The notes below the pieces were generated by a model, which did not search any database, was not told where the DNA came from, and saw nothing but the letters and a program-made list of their open reading frames with translations. DNA of 64,000 bases from positions 12,462,001 to 12,526,000 of the forward strand of contig OZ316893.1 of NCBI GenBank assembly GCA_973895155.1. The letters are read 5' to 3'. Position 1 is the stretch's first letter; the number at the start of each line of letters is the position of its first letter. The DNA is from Marsupella aquatica. Lineage: Eukaryota > Marchantiophyta. Shown one piece after another: positions 1 to 12,494 of the stretch. A program made the translations under genes and the position numbers.

Positions 1-57
1 CCCTCACAAAAAAGTTGGAAAGTCCAGGGGCCGTACAACCACGTCCGTACGACCACC

Positions 58-1936
58 CTAGTCCTCCTCATCCTCACTCACGGTGCCATGGCTTGAGCCC
101 CGTGAGTTGGTCTCCTCATCACTCTCCACTGGAGTGAGTGCCACTTCACTTCTCTTCTTCTTTACCGTGGTACTCCCTGTGCTAGTGTTCCCCTGCTTTC
201 TCAAATTGGCCAAGGCCTGCCACGCCTTAATGTACCCCTCACCAATGGTGTCCTTCCATAAGGCCGCCTCTTCACCGGACCGCAACTCCAACGGTAAAAT
301 CTGCCCGGTGGCCATGGGAGTCCCAGGGGTGATAGATCGGGGTAGCATCCCCGGGGTCCCCGTGTTGACCTGAGCCTCTCGTAACGATTTACGTACCTCC
401 CTGAGCTTCTTCTCTAAGCTCTTGCTTTTCTCTTGACTCTTCTTGGCTGCATCCAACAGGGGCCCATACTTCCCACTGACTTCCTTCACCACCATCTCAA
501 TGGCCCTGGAGATCAAATCCGGGGAAAGTGTGGAGCTAGGTGTGCAGGGGTTCTTCCGTTTCCCCAGACTCAAGGCTTCACTCCTCTTAGCCCTTGTCTC
601 AAAGATCACCAATTGACTCCGTAGTGCTCCCACCTGGGCTCTTAACTCCACCATTTCTCCAGAATTCTGCTTCTCTTTGGCCAATGCTTGTTTCAATACT
701 CCAACCTCTTCCGCTTCCTTGGCCTTGGTGGACAAGGCTCCCTTCAAGTTGGAAATCTCTACGTGAGCTGCTTGGAGAAGTTTAACCTTCTCATGAATGG
801 CCTCCTCCTTGGCCTTGATCACCTCCTTCATAGACAAGGCACTCTGCTCCAAAGTCTCTACTCTGGCGGTGGCCTGCTTGAGAGAATCTCTCAATGCATG
901 GACTAGCTTGAGTCCCTCATGGACTCCCTCCCGGAATTCCCGTAACTCCGCCAGGTAGACATCAGGAATGTCATAGACCAGGGGCTCCTCCGGATTTCCC
1001 ACAAGTGATTCAAGCCACTCCAATGTGGAGTCCTCATCCCGGTTTTCTTCCTCTCTATTATCATCTCCAACCGCCGAGGATGATCCCTCCGTTAGTTTTC
1101 CCAAGATGGTAGTGGCAATACTCCTAATTTCCGTGGTAAGGGATGATCCAGTGTCTGCCTGTCCCGGGGAAACAATCCACCCTTCTGCTCTGGCTAGCAA
1201 AAATGACCCCATCAAACGTACAGCCCCACCTGGTTTCACACTCCCGGGATCGGCGTCCAGTAGCTTCTTCAACCCGTAGTACCACCATCTGTACACATGG
1301 GCTGGATAGTTCTTGATGTCCATATATAGCTACCACGAAGTGCTCTCCATTCACCACCCCTGATTGCACGTTACCAAGGACCCGTTGATGAACCTTGGCC
1401 AGAAATCCCTTGTGCTCAGCATCCTTGACGGCGGAAAGAGGGATGGAAGTAGTGGAGGTGGGATTAATCACCCAACCGGCCACCATCATCAATGTGAGCT
1501 CTCCCCTTATGTTCCGAGGTGTGAATGAGAATTGTTGGTTCTCTAGAAACAGAAGCTTAGCTAACTCTACATGGGGCACTACCCGTTGGAGACATTCAAA
1601 GTAAATTCCTTCCGTACGTAACTCCATCCCGGCCCCAATGTTCCAACTCTTCCCCGAAGGGATTGTAATCTCCACCTTCATGAACTCCGTGAGCCCGGTG
1701 GCCAGAAAAATATTCCTACAATCCTCCATCACCTTGGCAGAGGTTTTGGGATAAATTTGACGAAAAACCTTCCTCATAACCGGTGCTGGACTTGCTGCCG
1801 GTCCAGTACTCATCGTAGCGTCCCTCTCTTCTCTTTCTCTTGCAATCAATGTCTCAACGTAGTCACGGTAAGCAGCCTTGTATCTCCGAATGCGTGCCTC
1901 ACTAAACTCTGGTTGATCCAGCATCCATGCATCCAA
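58..1936 (-). pseudogene. Unidentified coiled-coil protein gene, probably of a mobile element, split by a frameshift
   Basis: Two long minus-strand reading frames overlap: 1936-1124 (270 codons) and 1323-58 (421 codons). They read as one protein of about 620 residues if the frame changes near 1320-1330, inside a short TA run; loss of one AT unit would explain it. The upstream frame opens with TTG, so the first ATG is at 1924 or the true start lies further upstream. The N-terminal part is globular and of no family I recognise. The downstream frame holds a Lys/Glu-rich coiled coil over roughly residues 125-255, a second helical stretch at 268-320, and a very acidic C-terminus ending SEDEED. The last codons and about 60 bp beyond the stop recur on the opposite strand at 47.49-47.76 kb, so this belongs to a dispersed family. 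It could be a retroelement gag-like protein or a plant-mobile-domain protein. I did not find a polymerase, integrase or transposase next to it. Confidence 0.55.
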
Positions 1937-3250
1937 AAATCCAATCCTCGATCACCAAATCCCGTTACCCGTAGCAATGTCAATTCCCTGGCCCAAAACG
2001 GCCCCCGTATCCCAATCAATCAATTACTCTCAATCCCCCCAGAAGCCACTCCGTGCTGCTGCCGCTAATGCCCGGAAGAATCAGGCCACCAAGCCCCACC
2101 AATCTACCATGAGAGAGAGCTTCAAAAATAATTAGAAGGTGGAGAGAGCTTTCGGCAAGGTGTTGGGAGAGAGCTCGAGTTTTGCTTTCGGCACGGAGAG
2201 GGTCGTGCAAAAGAGGGAGAAAAGAAGGGAAGAAAAACAAAAAACCCCCCCCAAAAGCCTCCTTTCGCCTTGCGCCCCGGTGCCCTCTTTCGCCTGGCGC
2301 CCCGGTGCCCTCCTTTAATGGCCCTCCCCGGTGCCCTATGCCCCCCTGCGCCTCACTCGCGGGAGCCCTAAATGCCCTGGGCACGCAGCCCTATGGGCTC
2401 GCCCCGGCCACCTCGCCATCTCCCCCCTTCTCACGGGAGTCCCTGCTGCGCTCTCCTTTAATGGCCCTCCCCAGGCCCCGATGCCCCCCTGCGCCTCACT
2501 CGCTTTGGGCCCAGCTCCCGGTACCCTTCCGTAGCGCTCCCCCTGGTATGGGGAATTAAATTCCCCCCTTCCCTTTACTCCCTCACGGAGAGTTAATACT
2601 TTCCCCCCGACTCCTTCCTTCTCCTCGGCTGTGGCTCCGGCTGCCCTTAAATGGCACGCGGCCCTATGCAGGGCTCGCGCTCATCTTTTCTTTTTGGGGG
2701 GAGAATTTTAACCCCTCCGGCTCGCCCCCGTAGCGCCTGCTTGTCCCGCTCGCGGTCTTCGTACGCCATGGCCAAGCCTGCTACTCGCGGTGGCCCTTCA
2801 AACGGGGGATTTAATTCCCCCCGGCAGCCCTCTCCGACTTGCGGCCACCCCCGTAGCGCCTCACGGGAGGGTTTAATACCCCCCTCCTTTTCTCCTCCGC
2901 CACGGCCCCCGTAGCGCCTCGCCCCGACTGCCCTTACTCAGCCTGGGGATTCCACATGGCGGCTCTAGGGCTGCCCTTTATGGGCCCCCAAGTGCTCGCC
3001 CCGGCCACCTCGCTAGTACTCGCGGTGCCCCTTAAGGGGAAATTTTAATTTCCCCCCCAATACCTCGGTGCCTTGCGGCTGCTGCCGCGCCTCACTTCCT
3101 TCATCTCGCGAGGGCTCCTTAATGGGGAATTTTAATCCCCCCCTTCAGCCTTACCTTAACGCTCCTCCGGTGGCACCTCGCTTTTCCCATATTCAGTAAA
3201 GGTTAGCACTCCTCCTAAACCTTATTGGGGTCTCAACAAAAGAAAGAGGG
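1937..3250. repeat. GC-rich degenerate repeat block upstream of the coiled-coil gene
   Basis: From about 2170 to 3180 the sequence is a patchwork of short C-rich phrases built from recurring words such as GGTGCCC, CCTTTAATGG, CGCCTCACTCGC and AATTCCCCCC. Several appear three or more times with variation. Composition is far more GC-rich than the flanks. Reading frames here are open because of composition and I do not treat them as genes. It may be the 5' non-coding part of the element carrying the coiled-coil gene. Confidence 0.5.
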
Positions 3251-4280
3251 AATCAGGACCTAAGGGAAACAGGGTGTCCACTTAGACCGACCCTAGTGTC
3301 AAGGTCCCAACATCCTGCTTGCTGGGGAGCCTTAGGCCTCCAAACTATTAGGATATCCAAGAATGTAGAGACCTCCGGGGCATAGCAACCCATAATGACG
3401 GTCGTAACAAAAAAACAAAAAAAACGGCTTATTTACAATGGTTATTTACACTCGCAACACTGCGCGACCATTATTCATGATTTTGAGTGACGGGGACCCC
3501 GTCACACCTGATGACGAGGAGAACTGGTGACTGAGTCCTCGTCGGAATCACTGTTTGAAGGTGCACTGCTGACTGCTACCAATGCCGCTAGCCGAAACTG
3601 TGCCCCACTCCGAGTGAAACCGGTCCGTCGTCCATCGGGTAACCCAGCAGCACCAGAAGAATCCGTGGTGACCAACCTAACCTAATCTATATGCTAACCC
3701 TAAGGGCAATCTGTCCCTGTCAGCAACACAAGCACTCACCATGGTGTGTTGGGCATCATTCCAACATCACCAGGAGAGAAATACGTAGCACAACTAGAAT
3801 GTCCGGTTGCAAACCCGGATCACTCCTATAGAATCAAGCGCCCACGCCAAACTAACATGGCGCATAAACAGGAAGCATATGTGAAGAGGATCCAATCAAC
3901 AAGAAGAGATCCACAATAACTCTCCACATCAATAGTTATCATACATCAATCAAACAATGTTTATAATGTTCAATGTGGGGCCTTCATAATAGGACTCTCA
4001 ATGTTCAATGTCGTAGTTAAGGATCCATGCTCAATTGGTTCAATCCATGTATCTAGATGGATTCAGAAGCATCAAAAACCTTACGGGAGCTTATGATTTG
4101 CCCCAAAATGGCAATCTAAACAAACTAGTATGTGTATAAAATGCCTAAGTGCTCATTCCATTAACATCAAAGTGGAAAGGAGTGTGTGTACACAAGAGCA
4201 CTTAAGAACCACATAGTTAAGCGTGTGGGGAAGGAATAGCTTTGGGATGGGTGATCTCTCACTTGTAGTTATGCACCAAA
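3251..4280. other. Non-coding stretch with one short acidic reading frame
   Basis: No long gene is visible. A minus-strand frame of about 60 codons ends at a TGA at 3502-3504 and is preceded near 3690 by an AG that could be a splice acceptor. Its last residues include an Asp/Ser/Glu-rich run (SDSDEDS). It may be a terminal exon of the same element as the gene at 58-1936, but nothing confirms this. The rest shows only an A-rich run at 3410-3424. Confidence 0.25.
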
Positions 4281-4429
4281 TTGGCCGCTCCAAAATCAGC
4301 AGCTTGCAAACTACTCCTCACGTACCAGCAAGCTTGCTGGCCTGCCCGCTCCTGCTCCGCCCTCACGCCCCTCATCCCGAGTAACGCCTCAAAGCCTCAA
4401 AATGCCAAGATGAGCCAAAGAGTGGGGGC

Positions 4430-4900
4430 CCTTCACGCCCGCTACGCCGGATGTGACTTCGGGTTTCGACAACATTCAGACTTCCACCCTTTGTTTCCCT
4501 TTGCAAAATGCACAACAGCAGCGTGGCAGCATTTAGGGTTCCGCGACAACATCGACGTCTGTTCAAACGCTGCGCCAGACCGACTTTCAGATTCAGCGAC
4601 ATTCAAACTTCGCCTTCACAAAACGCATCAACGTTCCTGGCGGGTGGCTGCTTCCGGATCGGCGCATGATGGTCGCTTCGGATCAGCGCCAACAACGTAC
4701 AGTCTGCACCGCCAAATCAGCAACATGTAACAGTCATTTCCTTCACAAAAACGTGGTTGTTGCTCCTACTCGACAGCCATCTCGGTTACACTTAGCGCCG
4801 CGTCCCTTTGTGAAACCATTGGAACCATTGGAGCCAGATTCGGCAACATGCAATAGTCGTTCCCTTCTGAGAAATGTAGGTTCAGTGTGCGGAGTGCATC
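4430..4900. repeat. Degenerate tandem repeat, unit about 115-135 bp
   Basis: Four diverged copies begin near 4450, 4575, 4700 and 4838. Each carries a core resembling ATTCAGCAACATTCAA followed by a C/T-rich phrase ending in an A-rich segment. Copies share perhaps two thirds of positions by eye. The frames 4281-4730 and 4666-5022 run through these repeats and look like by-products. Confidence 0.4.
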
Positions 4901-7900
4901 GGTCTTCGGCTACAGATCCAACAACATTTGCCGGATCGATCCCTTTACATGCGGGCGGCAACAACACACTGTCCGATCGCAAATCAGCAGATCGAACATT
5001 CACAGAGCACAGCACTCGATAACCTCCAACTCCAGATCCGCTCAAGAATGAAACTCACACAATCTCAACTTGGATCCACATACCGGCGATCCAATCAAGC
5101 AATACGATGCACGATCCGAGATACCACGAACCGTTGTCGAACACAATCAAACTGAAAATCGAAACTCTGTCCAACAACAGCAGAGTCCGATGCCTGATCT
5201 GTCAATGTAATCTCGCTACAATCGGCACAACGATCCCGGTCAACAATACCCCATCGATCCCGCATCGATCCGATCACACACGTATGTCAAGCCAACGCAC
5301 CTTGCACTACTCAAGGAATCCACGTTACACAAGCGGAGCTCACAGCCACCATAGCCACTCAAGCTCCTCTCTCTCCAAGGCTCAACATTGAAAGATGACC
5401 TTTCAATGCCTCACAAGTGACAAGTACCCTCTCACACAAACCTGACAGAACCTTATCGGCTCATATAGCACACATACCAAATATACGGATCTAGATAGTA
5501 CGATACACTCTAACACTACCTAGAATGGTGTGACATACAAGATGTTCTGTTTTTTTTCTGTGGAGTTTTAAGTGCACAACATGCAAAAATAATCTGTTAA
5601 ACAACAACAATAATTTGATGAGTGAAAACCCTTGATAATTGTTCTGACTTATTGGTAAGCGCACAATTTCCCCAACAATTTCATCAGCTAATACTTCCTG
5701 ATAAGTGCATGGCAATTTTCTGAGTTAATGCTGCACTTATGGGCTAGGGGCACGCAAGGATGGACAATTTAGGGTGGGAGCTTCAGAGAATGTTCACTGA
5801 CTCCCTTAACATTTAACCATACACTCTTATCAATACAAGCTTAATTGCATGTTTTTTCACTTATCATGTAGTGCAAACTCTCTTCTAAGTGCACAATGGA
5901 TGCTTTCCCCCAGGATTGTGCTGAGCAAGACTACGGTATCACACTGCCCCAAACAGAAAGTGCCAAACATCCCAAAGGCTACAGACCCAATAAAGGGAAG
6001 AAATCAAGGTAAAAATCCAGGAGTACCAAAGAGCTCTCCAAAATGCATTAGAGTAGGTGGCAGTCCCTTGGGAGGTCAGATTCTCCAAGGATATGATGTC
6101 CCACAAAGCAATCAGCACCATTGGATCTTCTGACATTAAATGAGTATTGTTGGATGTGGTGATCTAGGGTCTCAAAGAAGTGAGGAAGGTGACTGATTTG
6201 GTACAAAATATCTTCTGTCGTCCTTTGTATAGGCAGCCAACCCAAATCTTTGGTATGAGTCTGGGAAAAATTCACTAGTAGAATTTGGATTGGTTGTATG
6301 GATTTAGAATAAATAGCTCGACTTTGATAAAAACACCATTTTGAGATTCCATCCAAGTTCAAATGTCGGATCACGATCCCATCCAAGCTTATGGCTCTGC
6401 ATTTTGGTTTATGATTAGCCACTCCCCAAATGAAAAGTTTACTTGATAGGACCCCTGAAGTTTTAGGTACATTGATTCAAGGTCTCTCAAGGTCAATCAA
6501 CGGTCTGGATCACTCAGGGTTCTATAAGCAAAACTTTTCATTTTGGGGTCTCATCAAGCAACCTCATTTGTACACCAGTGACATTTTGCCTCATTTTGGT
6601 GCCTTATATATATGAGGGCCAACCACATTTTTGTGGCTAATAATTATCACCTCGACATGAGTATAGTCTACAATAGAACCTGTCTTGTTGAATGGGGTGA
6701 ACAGAAAGTTGTAATGCATTTAAATTCTCACAGGGAAATTATTTACAACGATTGACAATATCGATGCATATTAATGTCGAAATCCGTACGACTTGTGATA
6801 TGGCTGCCCGCAGCCCGCGGCCATTGCCCGACACTAGAACGAATATAATTACAATTAAAAGAGCCTGACCAGCTGTGCAGCAGATGCTGCCTGAGTGTTA
6901 GTCGAGTAGACTTGGGCCCAACAGGGCAGGGGTTCGATCGAATCCTGCCTGACACAGTTCTCTTTTGTAACAAACCCCACCCAAAAGTGGGGTTCATTCA
7001 TCAACTTTGACACTTAGAAAAAATTTATGTCCACATTCTTTCGTGGGCAGCCAACAGGGATGGTTGTGGGCAGGGAGCATGTGAGCCTCGATATTGTCAT
7101 TCGCGCTGAATGGGAAATTCCTCACAGAATAGTTCAGAATCCCCAAATATTCAAATTCCATGAACTAGTTTGTCTCAAAGACTGCGAATAGAAGAATAGT
7201 CAGAGTTTCCAAATATTCACATTCCATAATTCCAGCTAAAGTTGTCTTTCTCAAGGGCGAACACGCAAGCAAGGGAAGTGAACGAGGTAGCAGGGTGGTG
7301 GGTTTTACCATGAATTCTGAGTGAGCTTCACGTCTCACTCATGTCATTACTCTAGTTGATTAGTTTTCAGACTGTAGTCATTTGAAAGGAACAACACCAA
7401 GGGCTAGGATATTGCATGTACTCAAACTTATGTCACATTCACGGTATGTGCTAATGATTGATGTCTTATTCAGAGTAGGACTGCATCAGAGTATGGGATG
7501 TTAGCTTTTTGCCAAGGCTCGGTTGTGCTATATGCGAGATCTGAAGTTCAAGCTTTGGCACCAACGTCGGCATGAATTTATTGCGAAGGCCCCAATTCTT
7601 TTGAATTGGACGCTGTTGAAAAATTCAGATAATTCGTTTAGCCGTCTTCTTTTCCAGGCATTAGGATATAGAAAAGTTGCTAGATTTCCTATTGTATATA
7701 CAAATCTACTTCCTGTAGCTGGCGGAGATTTCGAACAAAGTGACTGTTTGGGACTGCAGAACTGTAAGATACACTCGCCCCCAGTAATCACAAGATGGTG
7801 CTTTGTGTTTTTCCAGGCCATTGCACACCATATGGAGTTCATGGGCCACTTTCCATCTTCTGCACTGAACTCTCATTTCCTGGAAATAGTCTTTCCGTCA

Positions 7901-9724
7901 CTATGAGCCTGATTGGTACAGAACTCAAGTCCCACTGCGAACCTGCGAACCGTGCTCATTTATGTTTCTTCTTCTATTTGTAAGAAATCCCGTAATTTGA
8001 ACATGCTATACATCTTTCCTGAATCACATGACGGAATTCAATGCTAAATCATCTACAGTACTTCCCCTTGCGAATCAGCTGATCGTCCCTGTTTGTGTCA
8101 TACATGGCAACATAAGCCGCTGTACGACATTGAATTCTTATAATTCTCGTGTTGACACTACATCTCTTTCGAGTTCTCATCGTCACAATTTTCCGTCCAA
8201 TCCCCATGGGCATCATTGCGCCCTTCCACCAGCAAAGGAATGACACGCATCTCAACTTTAGCTGAAACCGTGTCCCTGTTAAGGCATCCAACGTCCTTAT
8301 GCGATCATAACACAAGTTAACATGCTGTGAATACCAAAAGTTTGGGTTGCGTAGTCATGAAGTGACGGGATCGAAGAAAAACAGGACTTCAGATTCGTCT
8401 GCAGAGCTGGGCCGATTCTAAGAGAGCCTACCCACCAAAATCCGCAAAGGAACTTTCAAAAACCAGTTCAGCACTGTTCACAAACCCTAAACACATTAGT
8501 GCCGCACATCCTCTGCTACAGCATAGTCTTACAAAGATGAGTATAACGTCACCAGAGCCAAGCCTCTTGAATTTTACACCAGTCGGCACATCCCAGTATC
8601 TCATGTGTAGCCATCAAAAAACCATGAGTACGCCAATATATATCTGAAAGCTCACTAAGGTGCTGGAGTATTTTGAACGAGTATCCCGGATTTGAGATGA
8701 GTACCGCAAGAGCTCGAATCTACACTTCCACGACAACCAAAATTTGACTTTTAAACTGCTTAAAGCAATGACCCAAACCTCGGACTAGAAACAGGTCCAG
8801 TGTGCACATGGTAATTGCGTGATAAGACAATTGTGTTGCATGAAGATGTAATGGAACTGGAATGATTGTGGTCCTTCTGAGGAAATCTGCTTTGGACTAG
8901 ATTATGTTTCATCCTGTAAAAATCAACGCTGTGATGGAGTACAGTAAAGAGAACAAGGTCAAATGCCAAGGGAGTTGACAAGAACGCATTCCTTTCAACA
9001 TTAACAGCAGCACTCGAACCGCACCAAAACATAATTTATACATACTTTCTCACAACTACCGATTCAAACTGGTCTGAGCTACGCCTGCATACCTTCCATA
9101 GATCTTGTCGCTATCAAAGAATGGAGCCTCTGCATCTAACACAACTACCAACTCATGCGCTGGATTGTGTTTTTGAATTCCGAACTGAGCACTACCTCCA
9201 AGCATGAATACCAACTAGAAAAAAGAGTAGAGCTTGGACAACGTGGAAACCTTGTTCTAGAGAACAGCCCTGTAGAATTCACACAGTGCCTTCTAAACCC
9301 AACAAATAGGTGATGCCAAATAAGCATCGTGGGGAATAAAAATAAGTATGGATCAGGTCTAATGCTGCTAGGGAAATTCGCCGTCACCATGGCCTATGAC
9401 CGCCACGGCCCCTAGTTAGCTCCTGCATTACCACAGTCATAAGGTCGGTGACCACAGCGAAGTGCCAATCGCCCATGGACAGAGCATATAAATCGAATTT
9501 CAGCATCCATTTGGAATTCCGACACACCCGCCAAATCACCACCAACCAACGAATCGAACTCAGATTGAGCAAGGGATGGGAAGGGTAGACTGGCGTCACC
9601 ACCAAGGGCGGCACAACACACTAACTGTGGGTGTGCAGAAGGGCAAGGAGTACCCAGATGCAGTTTTTTCTAGTAATGAGGAAGGACCTCACAGTTCCAA
9701 AAAAAGGGTCACCTTTACGCAATG
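4901..9724. other. Long stretch without a recognisable gene
   Basis: I see no reading frame here with a recognisable domain. The longest (7523-7906, plus; 6048-6422, minus) lack any family signature. The notable features are four AAGTGCA/TGCACTT heptamers at about 5569-5902 and a tRNA-like B-box phrase near 6940. The last kilobase, 8.7-9.7 kb, lies downstream of the NMT gene and would include its 3' untranslated region. Confidence 0.4.
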
Positions 9725-11104
9725 CTATAGTAGAACTAAACCCAGTTCGGAGGGCTTTAATTGGCCCTTCAGGCGGTAGTTGTACAGATAGTAGTGCAGA
9801 TGCCCATCTCCAGCCCCAAACTTCAACTCTTTCAAGAAAGGCTCGTTCTGCATGATGTCCAGGGCATTGAACACATCATATTCCTTACTCTTGGCGATGA
9901 CAAGAGCATCATTCATGAGGTTCAGTAGAGGAGTGGAAGTGGCCACATTGTAATACGAGTAGGCCGCCTTGAGCAAGGAGTGATTCTCATTTCCAATAAT
10001 AGTCGAGGGCAATGTGTAGAAGCTGCAAAAATCGGTAATCTCATGGCTTGTGGGATTCTCCACCACATAGCTGTTCAACACGTTCTCAATGGGGAGCAAG
10101 TACTCCACATCGTCTTCGCGAAACGCCGGGGCAACCTCGTAATGGACAAGATGCTCTTGTAGCAAACGAGTCACGGCTGCCACATCCCGTCTTTCCATGG
10201 GCCGAAACCCGGGCGTCGACGTCTCCTCCGGCAACCGGTAGAGCTTAATAGTCCGACTCATGGTCATCCGCGGAGCGAGCCTGGAGAAACCAACATCAAT
10301 TAGCTTCTTGGGATTCAGAGATCGGTGATAATACTGGCAAGTGCAAATCGGAGTTGGGAGCACCACTCCGGCCGTATACGCGGCCTGCCAAATATTCTGC
10401 AAATGTACTCTTCTCGTCACCTCCTTGATTAACACCGGCGCGAGCCGCTTGGATCTAAGCTTCTTGTGCACACACAGGAAATTGATCTCCGCCATCGACA
10501 CCACCTCATTCCTCGTGCGGATGCGAGCCGGAATCCCCGTAATGAATGCCACAAGCTTCTTATTTCCTTTTGCCCTAACCCCAATGTGCCAATCCGGGAA
10601 GTAGCCAGGGGGTTGGAGCGCCCAGCGGAGGAATTCTATAGAATAATCAAACCTAAACATGTTGTCGTCGTCCTCCACGTAATTGTTTGTGAGCAGAGTG
10701 TAGATTTCTTTCATGGTCGCGTCGTTCGTGATGTCGCAGGTGCTCCACTCGTAGTTCGACGGGAGATTGTACGGCTCTGTGCGAACGTCTGCCACATCCT
10801 GAGGGGGTTCGATTGAGCCCTCCTCCAGATCAATTTTCTCTCTATCCTTGAACTGCCCTACCGGTTGCGTCTCCCAAAACATGTGCTTCTTCTCCAATGC
10901 CAACGCTTTCTGCGCCTTCTTGCTCAAACTGTTAATACTACCGCGACCAAACTCCGTCAGCCCCCCACCCCCCGGCGCCACCTCGTTGGAGCTGTTCGCC
11001 CCGCTAATCGACTCCTCCCCTGCTGCCGCCGCTGCTGCTGCTGCTCCTCCTCCTCCGATCCCTCCATCACTACTACTACTCGCAGGCTTCTTCTTGCCCG
11101 CCAT
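9725..11104 (-). CDS. NMT1: Glycylpeptide N-tetradecanoyltransferase (N-myristoyltransferase)
   Basis: Transfers myristate from myristoyl-CoA to the N-terminal glycine of cytosolic proteins, which anchors kinases, small GTPases and calcium sensors to membranes. The intact frame is 459 codons from the ATG at 11104; the frame also runs 24 bases upstream to a TTG, which I reject as start. The N-terminus (1-75) is low complexity with a poly-Ala run at 21-28 and Ser/Gly tracts. The GNAT-like N-terminal domain follows, with the myristoyl-CoA-binding signature EINFLCVHK at 206-214. The second half carries the peptide-binding domain, the KFGAGDG signature at 428-434, and the protein ends Leu-Leu, as expected because the C-terminal carboxylate acts as catalytic base in this family. 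Length fits plant NMTs (about 430-460). There is no intron in the coding region. All core motifs are present, so it should be active. Confidence 0.96.
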   Translation of the reverse strand: MAGKKKPASSSSDGGIGGGGAAAAAAAAGEESISGANSSNEVAPGGGGLTEFGRGSINSLSKKAQKALALEKKHMFWETQPVGQFKDREKIDLEEGSIEPPQDVADVRTEPYNLPSNYEWSTCDITNDATMKEIYTLLTNNYVEDDDNMFRFDYSIEFLRWALQPPGYFPDWHIGVRAKGNKKLVAFITGIPARIRTRNEVVSMAEINFLCVHKKLRSKRLAPVLIKEVTRRVHLQNIWQAAYTAGVVLPTPICTCQYYHRSLNPKKLIDVGFSRLAPRMTMSRTIKLYRLPEETSTPGFRPMERRDVAAVTRLLQEHLVHYEVAPAFREDDVEYLLPIENVLNSYVVENPTSHEITDFCSFYTLPSTIIGNENHSLLKAAYSYYNVATSTPLLNLMNDALVIAKSKEYDVFNALDIMQNEPFLKELKFGAGDGHLHYYLYNYRLKGQLKPSELGLVLL

Positions 11105-11700
11105 CTCGAAAATCCAATTCAATTTCAAGCTACGGAGAAATTCCGATTCGACCTCAAATCCTCTGCGGCTCTTCCGATCTCGTCACTCTTCGTGCGACGA
11201 TCACTCTACTCTCCCATCCTCCGCCTGCTCCTCACGAAAGAATTGAGAGTACCATCCAATTCTCTTTCTCCTCCTCCCTAAAATCGACCCATTCCGCTCA
11301 AAAACTTGCGGAAAAACTCCAGAACCAGGAGACAACTGAAGTCCCTTTTCTCCCTCCTTGTCAATGTGCTTCTACTCTACTGAACTTTGCTCCTCTCCTC
11401 TCTTCTCCTCGGTTTCCTCGTTCCTCCTCATCATCTTCTCTGCTCTTCTCGTCTCCTCGTTTTCTCTGTTTTCTTCTCCGTTCCAAACCTCAGTGCTTTG
11501 AATTGCAACTCTAGGGTTCCTGACTTCCTGACAAATCTAATCCCACACTGTCGATATTAAATACTCGATTCTTCTTAAATACGTTCGAACGTTCCTTCTT
11601 CCACTAAACAAATCAATCCTGGCCATTCAAAGAAATCCGTGAGGTGAGAAGCTCCCTCAGATCACGATCCCCGCGATCGCGTAAATGATTAGTTAACGGG
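11105..11700 (-). promoter_or_regulatory. Upstream region and likely 5' leader of NMT
   Basis: On the coding (minus) strand the 250 bases before the NMT ATG are purine-rich; on the plus strand they read as repeated CTC/TTC phrases up to about 11480. Such pyrimidine/purine-skewed leaders are common just upstream of plant housekeeping genes. I see no clear TATA box, and the start of transcription cannot be fixed. Confidence 0.35.
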
Positions 11701-11870
11701 TGACCATGGTTGAACTGCTTACTTACTTAAGTGTAACTGCAGTAGTGCTGTCGCCGTCAGCCTCCGTCTACCAGTGAGCTTCGCTCTCTCCTGAGCAACG
11801 ACCGGCTATCACCGGTTGAGAATGTTCTTGCCTGTCCAGCTGCAAGTGACTTGTGAGAATGACCGGTCAT

Positions 11871-11994
11871 TCCTCCATGGCTGAGTAACTACGCTTCGGC
11901 ACAGGTATCGGCGATGGTGTGGCCTTCTCCTCCATGGCTGAGTAACTACGCTTCGGCACAGGTATCGGCGATGGTGTGGCCTTCTCCTCCATGG
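11871..11994. repeat. 57-bp direct tandem repeat, two full units plus a third start
   Basis: TCCTCCATGGCTGAGTAACT begins units at 11871 and 11928, and the first ten bases recur at 11985. The two full units are essentially identical. This implies a recent duplication. The minus-strand frame across it is a by-product. Confidence 0.9.
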
Positions 11995-12439
11995 CAGGGA
12001 CCAGTGACTGACCACTCCCGTCGACCAGTCAGTTACAGTCACTCTCAAGGAATGACCAGGCTACAGGGTTCATGACTCAGAAAAGTTTCCTGGCTGTCGC
12101 CGGTCAGCATTTCCTCACTTTCTGGTCACAGGGTTACATGCTAGTAACTCCAGACCAAACCTTCAATACCCTATACTTACGAAGCATTTATATAGGTTGT
12201 TCCGTGAGTTTTTGTTTTGACCTTTCACCATTTTATGTTCCTGCCCGTACCTCACTTAAGGTCCTGTTTTGACACACCTATTACTCACTATTTCTCACTT
12301 CATTCATGCACGGGTGCTGTGGGGACTCGACCACTACTGCGGCCACTAGTTGGAATTCAACCCTGGGTTGGGGCGCCAGCCAATGGGAGAGGTGGCTTTG
12401 TTTGGGAAGCTAGGTTGAATGTAACTACATACTGTTGGG

Positions 12440-12483
12440 GGGCAGTATGCAAAATAGAATAGTTTGGGGGGTAGATTAGTAAA
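12440..12483. repeat. Fragment of a long-TIR element end
   Basis: The phrase AGTTTGGGGGGTAGATTAGT followed by AAAAA matches the right-hand termini of the inverted-repeat elements at 19.65-20.15 kb and 59.09-59.87 kb. No matching left arm is visible nearby, so this is probably a relic. Confidence 0.45.
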
Positions 12484-12494
12484 AAGCTGATGTC

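Noticed and set aside
2182-2914. Plus-strand Pro/Ala/Arg-rich frames up to 125 codons
   Set aside because: They result from the GC-rich degenerate repeat block.
10848-11281. Plus-strand frames of 132 and 138 codons over the NMT start
   Set aside because: Antisense shadows of the NMT coding region and its purine-skewed leader.
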